Shown here one piece after another: positions 63,883-64,000 of a stretch of 64,000 nucleotides of DNA (position 1 is the stretch's first letter; each line of letters starts with the position of its first letter). The position numbers were made by a program, and so were the translations under genes. The notes under the pieces were generated by a model, which worked only from the letters and a program-made list of their open reading frames with translations, was not told the DNA's origin and searched no databases. This DNA is from a bacterium. Its GTDB lineage: Archaea > Nanoarchaeota > Nanoarchaeia > Woesearchaeales > UBA10216. The stretch lies in contig JAAGZO010000262.1 in assembly GCA_024206195.1 (NCBI GenBank), positions 1 to 64,000 on the forward strand. Reading direction: 5' to 3'.

Positions 63883-64000
63883 GACTAGCTAAGAACAAAA
63901 AAGCGCAGTTTTACATATTTGCAGCAATACTGCTTATAGGCTATTCATTTACTATTGTTCAGCCGCCTTCAGAGATAAAGATGCCATTGACTGCTTTTGG
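63879..64000 (+). CDS. Small membrane-anchored or pilin-like protein, 3'-partial, translationally coupled
   Basis: The frame opens at TTG 63879-63881, overlapping the preceding TGA stop by two bases (TTGA), and stays open for 40 codons to the window edge. GGAGGT at 63864-63869 lies nine bases upstream of the TTG, which decides this start; the only later in-frame ATG (codon 35) falls after the hydrophobic segment. The N-terminus carries Arg/Lys residues, then KKAQFYIF and a hydrophobic run to about residue 27, followed by a polar, Pro-containing stretch. This resembles the short N-termini (K-K-A/G-Q-F-hydrophobic) common in DPANN surface proteins and, loosely, archaeal class III (prepilin) signals. 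The Glu usual at +5 of a prepilin is missing, so pilin processing is uncertain. The overlap implies one operon with the giant gene, and a role in its anchoring or export is possible but only inferred. Confidence 0.78.
   Translation, partial: MRLAKNKKAQFYIFAAILLIGYSFTIVQPPSEIKMPLTAF

Noticed and set aside
55603..63305. Overlapping minus-strand open frames of 60-127 codons in the C-terminal region and elsewhere
   Set aside because: They are low-complexity shadows of the plus-strand codon bias, change identity with each repeat copy, and have no Shine-Dalgarno or recognisable domain.
63883..64000. Possible terminator or promoter after the giant gene
   Set aside because: There is no intergenic space: the downstream frame starts at 63879, inside the end of the giant gene, and no T-run terminator or TATA-like element is placed to matter.

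Overview
The window is almost entirely one protein-coding gene. A single plus-strand reading frame is open from base 1 to a TGA stop at 63880-63882. It gives 21,293 codons in view (about 2.3 MDa at 110 Da per residue), and its true start lies upstream of the window. A second gene begins in the last 122 bases; its TTG start overlaps the giant gene's stop codon. I see no RNA gene, mobile element, CRISPR array or intergenic gap above 300 bases. The organism is probably an archaeon of the DPANN type (Woesearchaeota/Pacearchaeota-like). The reasons are low GC, the 'YAQVCDD' Ig-like modules, NosD-type beta-helices and LamG modules joined as in those surface proteins, very dense N-glycosylation sequons, and the archaeal-style N-terminus (KNKKAQFYIF...) of the downstream protein. 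This placement is inference; no marker gene is present.

The protein is a mosaic of five recurring module types plus a unique C-terminus. P is a beta-propeller of SBBP-like blades (4 copies; 6, 7, 7 and 7 blades). A is an Ig-like module of about 93 residues (22 copies, four times as a triple). B is a Cys-containing Ig-like module placed directly before each propeller (4 copies, the first cut by the window edge). L is a LamG/concanavalin-like module of about 290-300 residues (27 copies), in which the LamG core appears inserted into an Ig frame homologous to A. H is a NosD-like right-handed beta-helix of about 380-600 residues ending in a Ca-loop-like Asp motif (15 copies).

Order from 5' to 3': B(partial)-P1-A-B-P2-A-L1-A-H1-Ig-L2-AAA-L3-H2-H3-H4-A-B-P3-L4..L8-AAA-L9..L12-H5..H8-A-L13-AAA-L14-H9..H13-A-B-P4-L15..L19-AAA-L20..L25-H14-H15-A-L26-A-L27-A-A, then a C-terminal region (55927-63879). 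That region holds Ig-like and Fn3-like modules, a small beta-helix, three copies of another repeat and a non-hydrophobic end. The order shows a super-repeat: about 22.4 kb (5959-28335) is repeated as about 24.4 kb (28615-53025) with the same module order. The length difference comes largely from extra local duplication of two helices and two LamG modules. Repetition thus occurs at four scales: blade (~174 nt), module (~280-900 nt), module group (~1.6-2.6 kb) and super-unit (22-25 kb).

The likely role is a giant secreted or surface-displayed glycoprotein or adhesin. LamG modules and beta-helices would supply ligand or carbohydrate contacts, and Ig/Fn3 modules would act as spacers. I see no recognisable catalytic domain. 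The C-terminus has no membrane segment, so any anchor must lie upstream of the window or in a partner. The downstream gene, coupled by start/stop overlap and encoding a short N-terminal membrane segment, is an obvious candidate partner.
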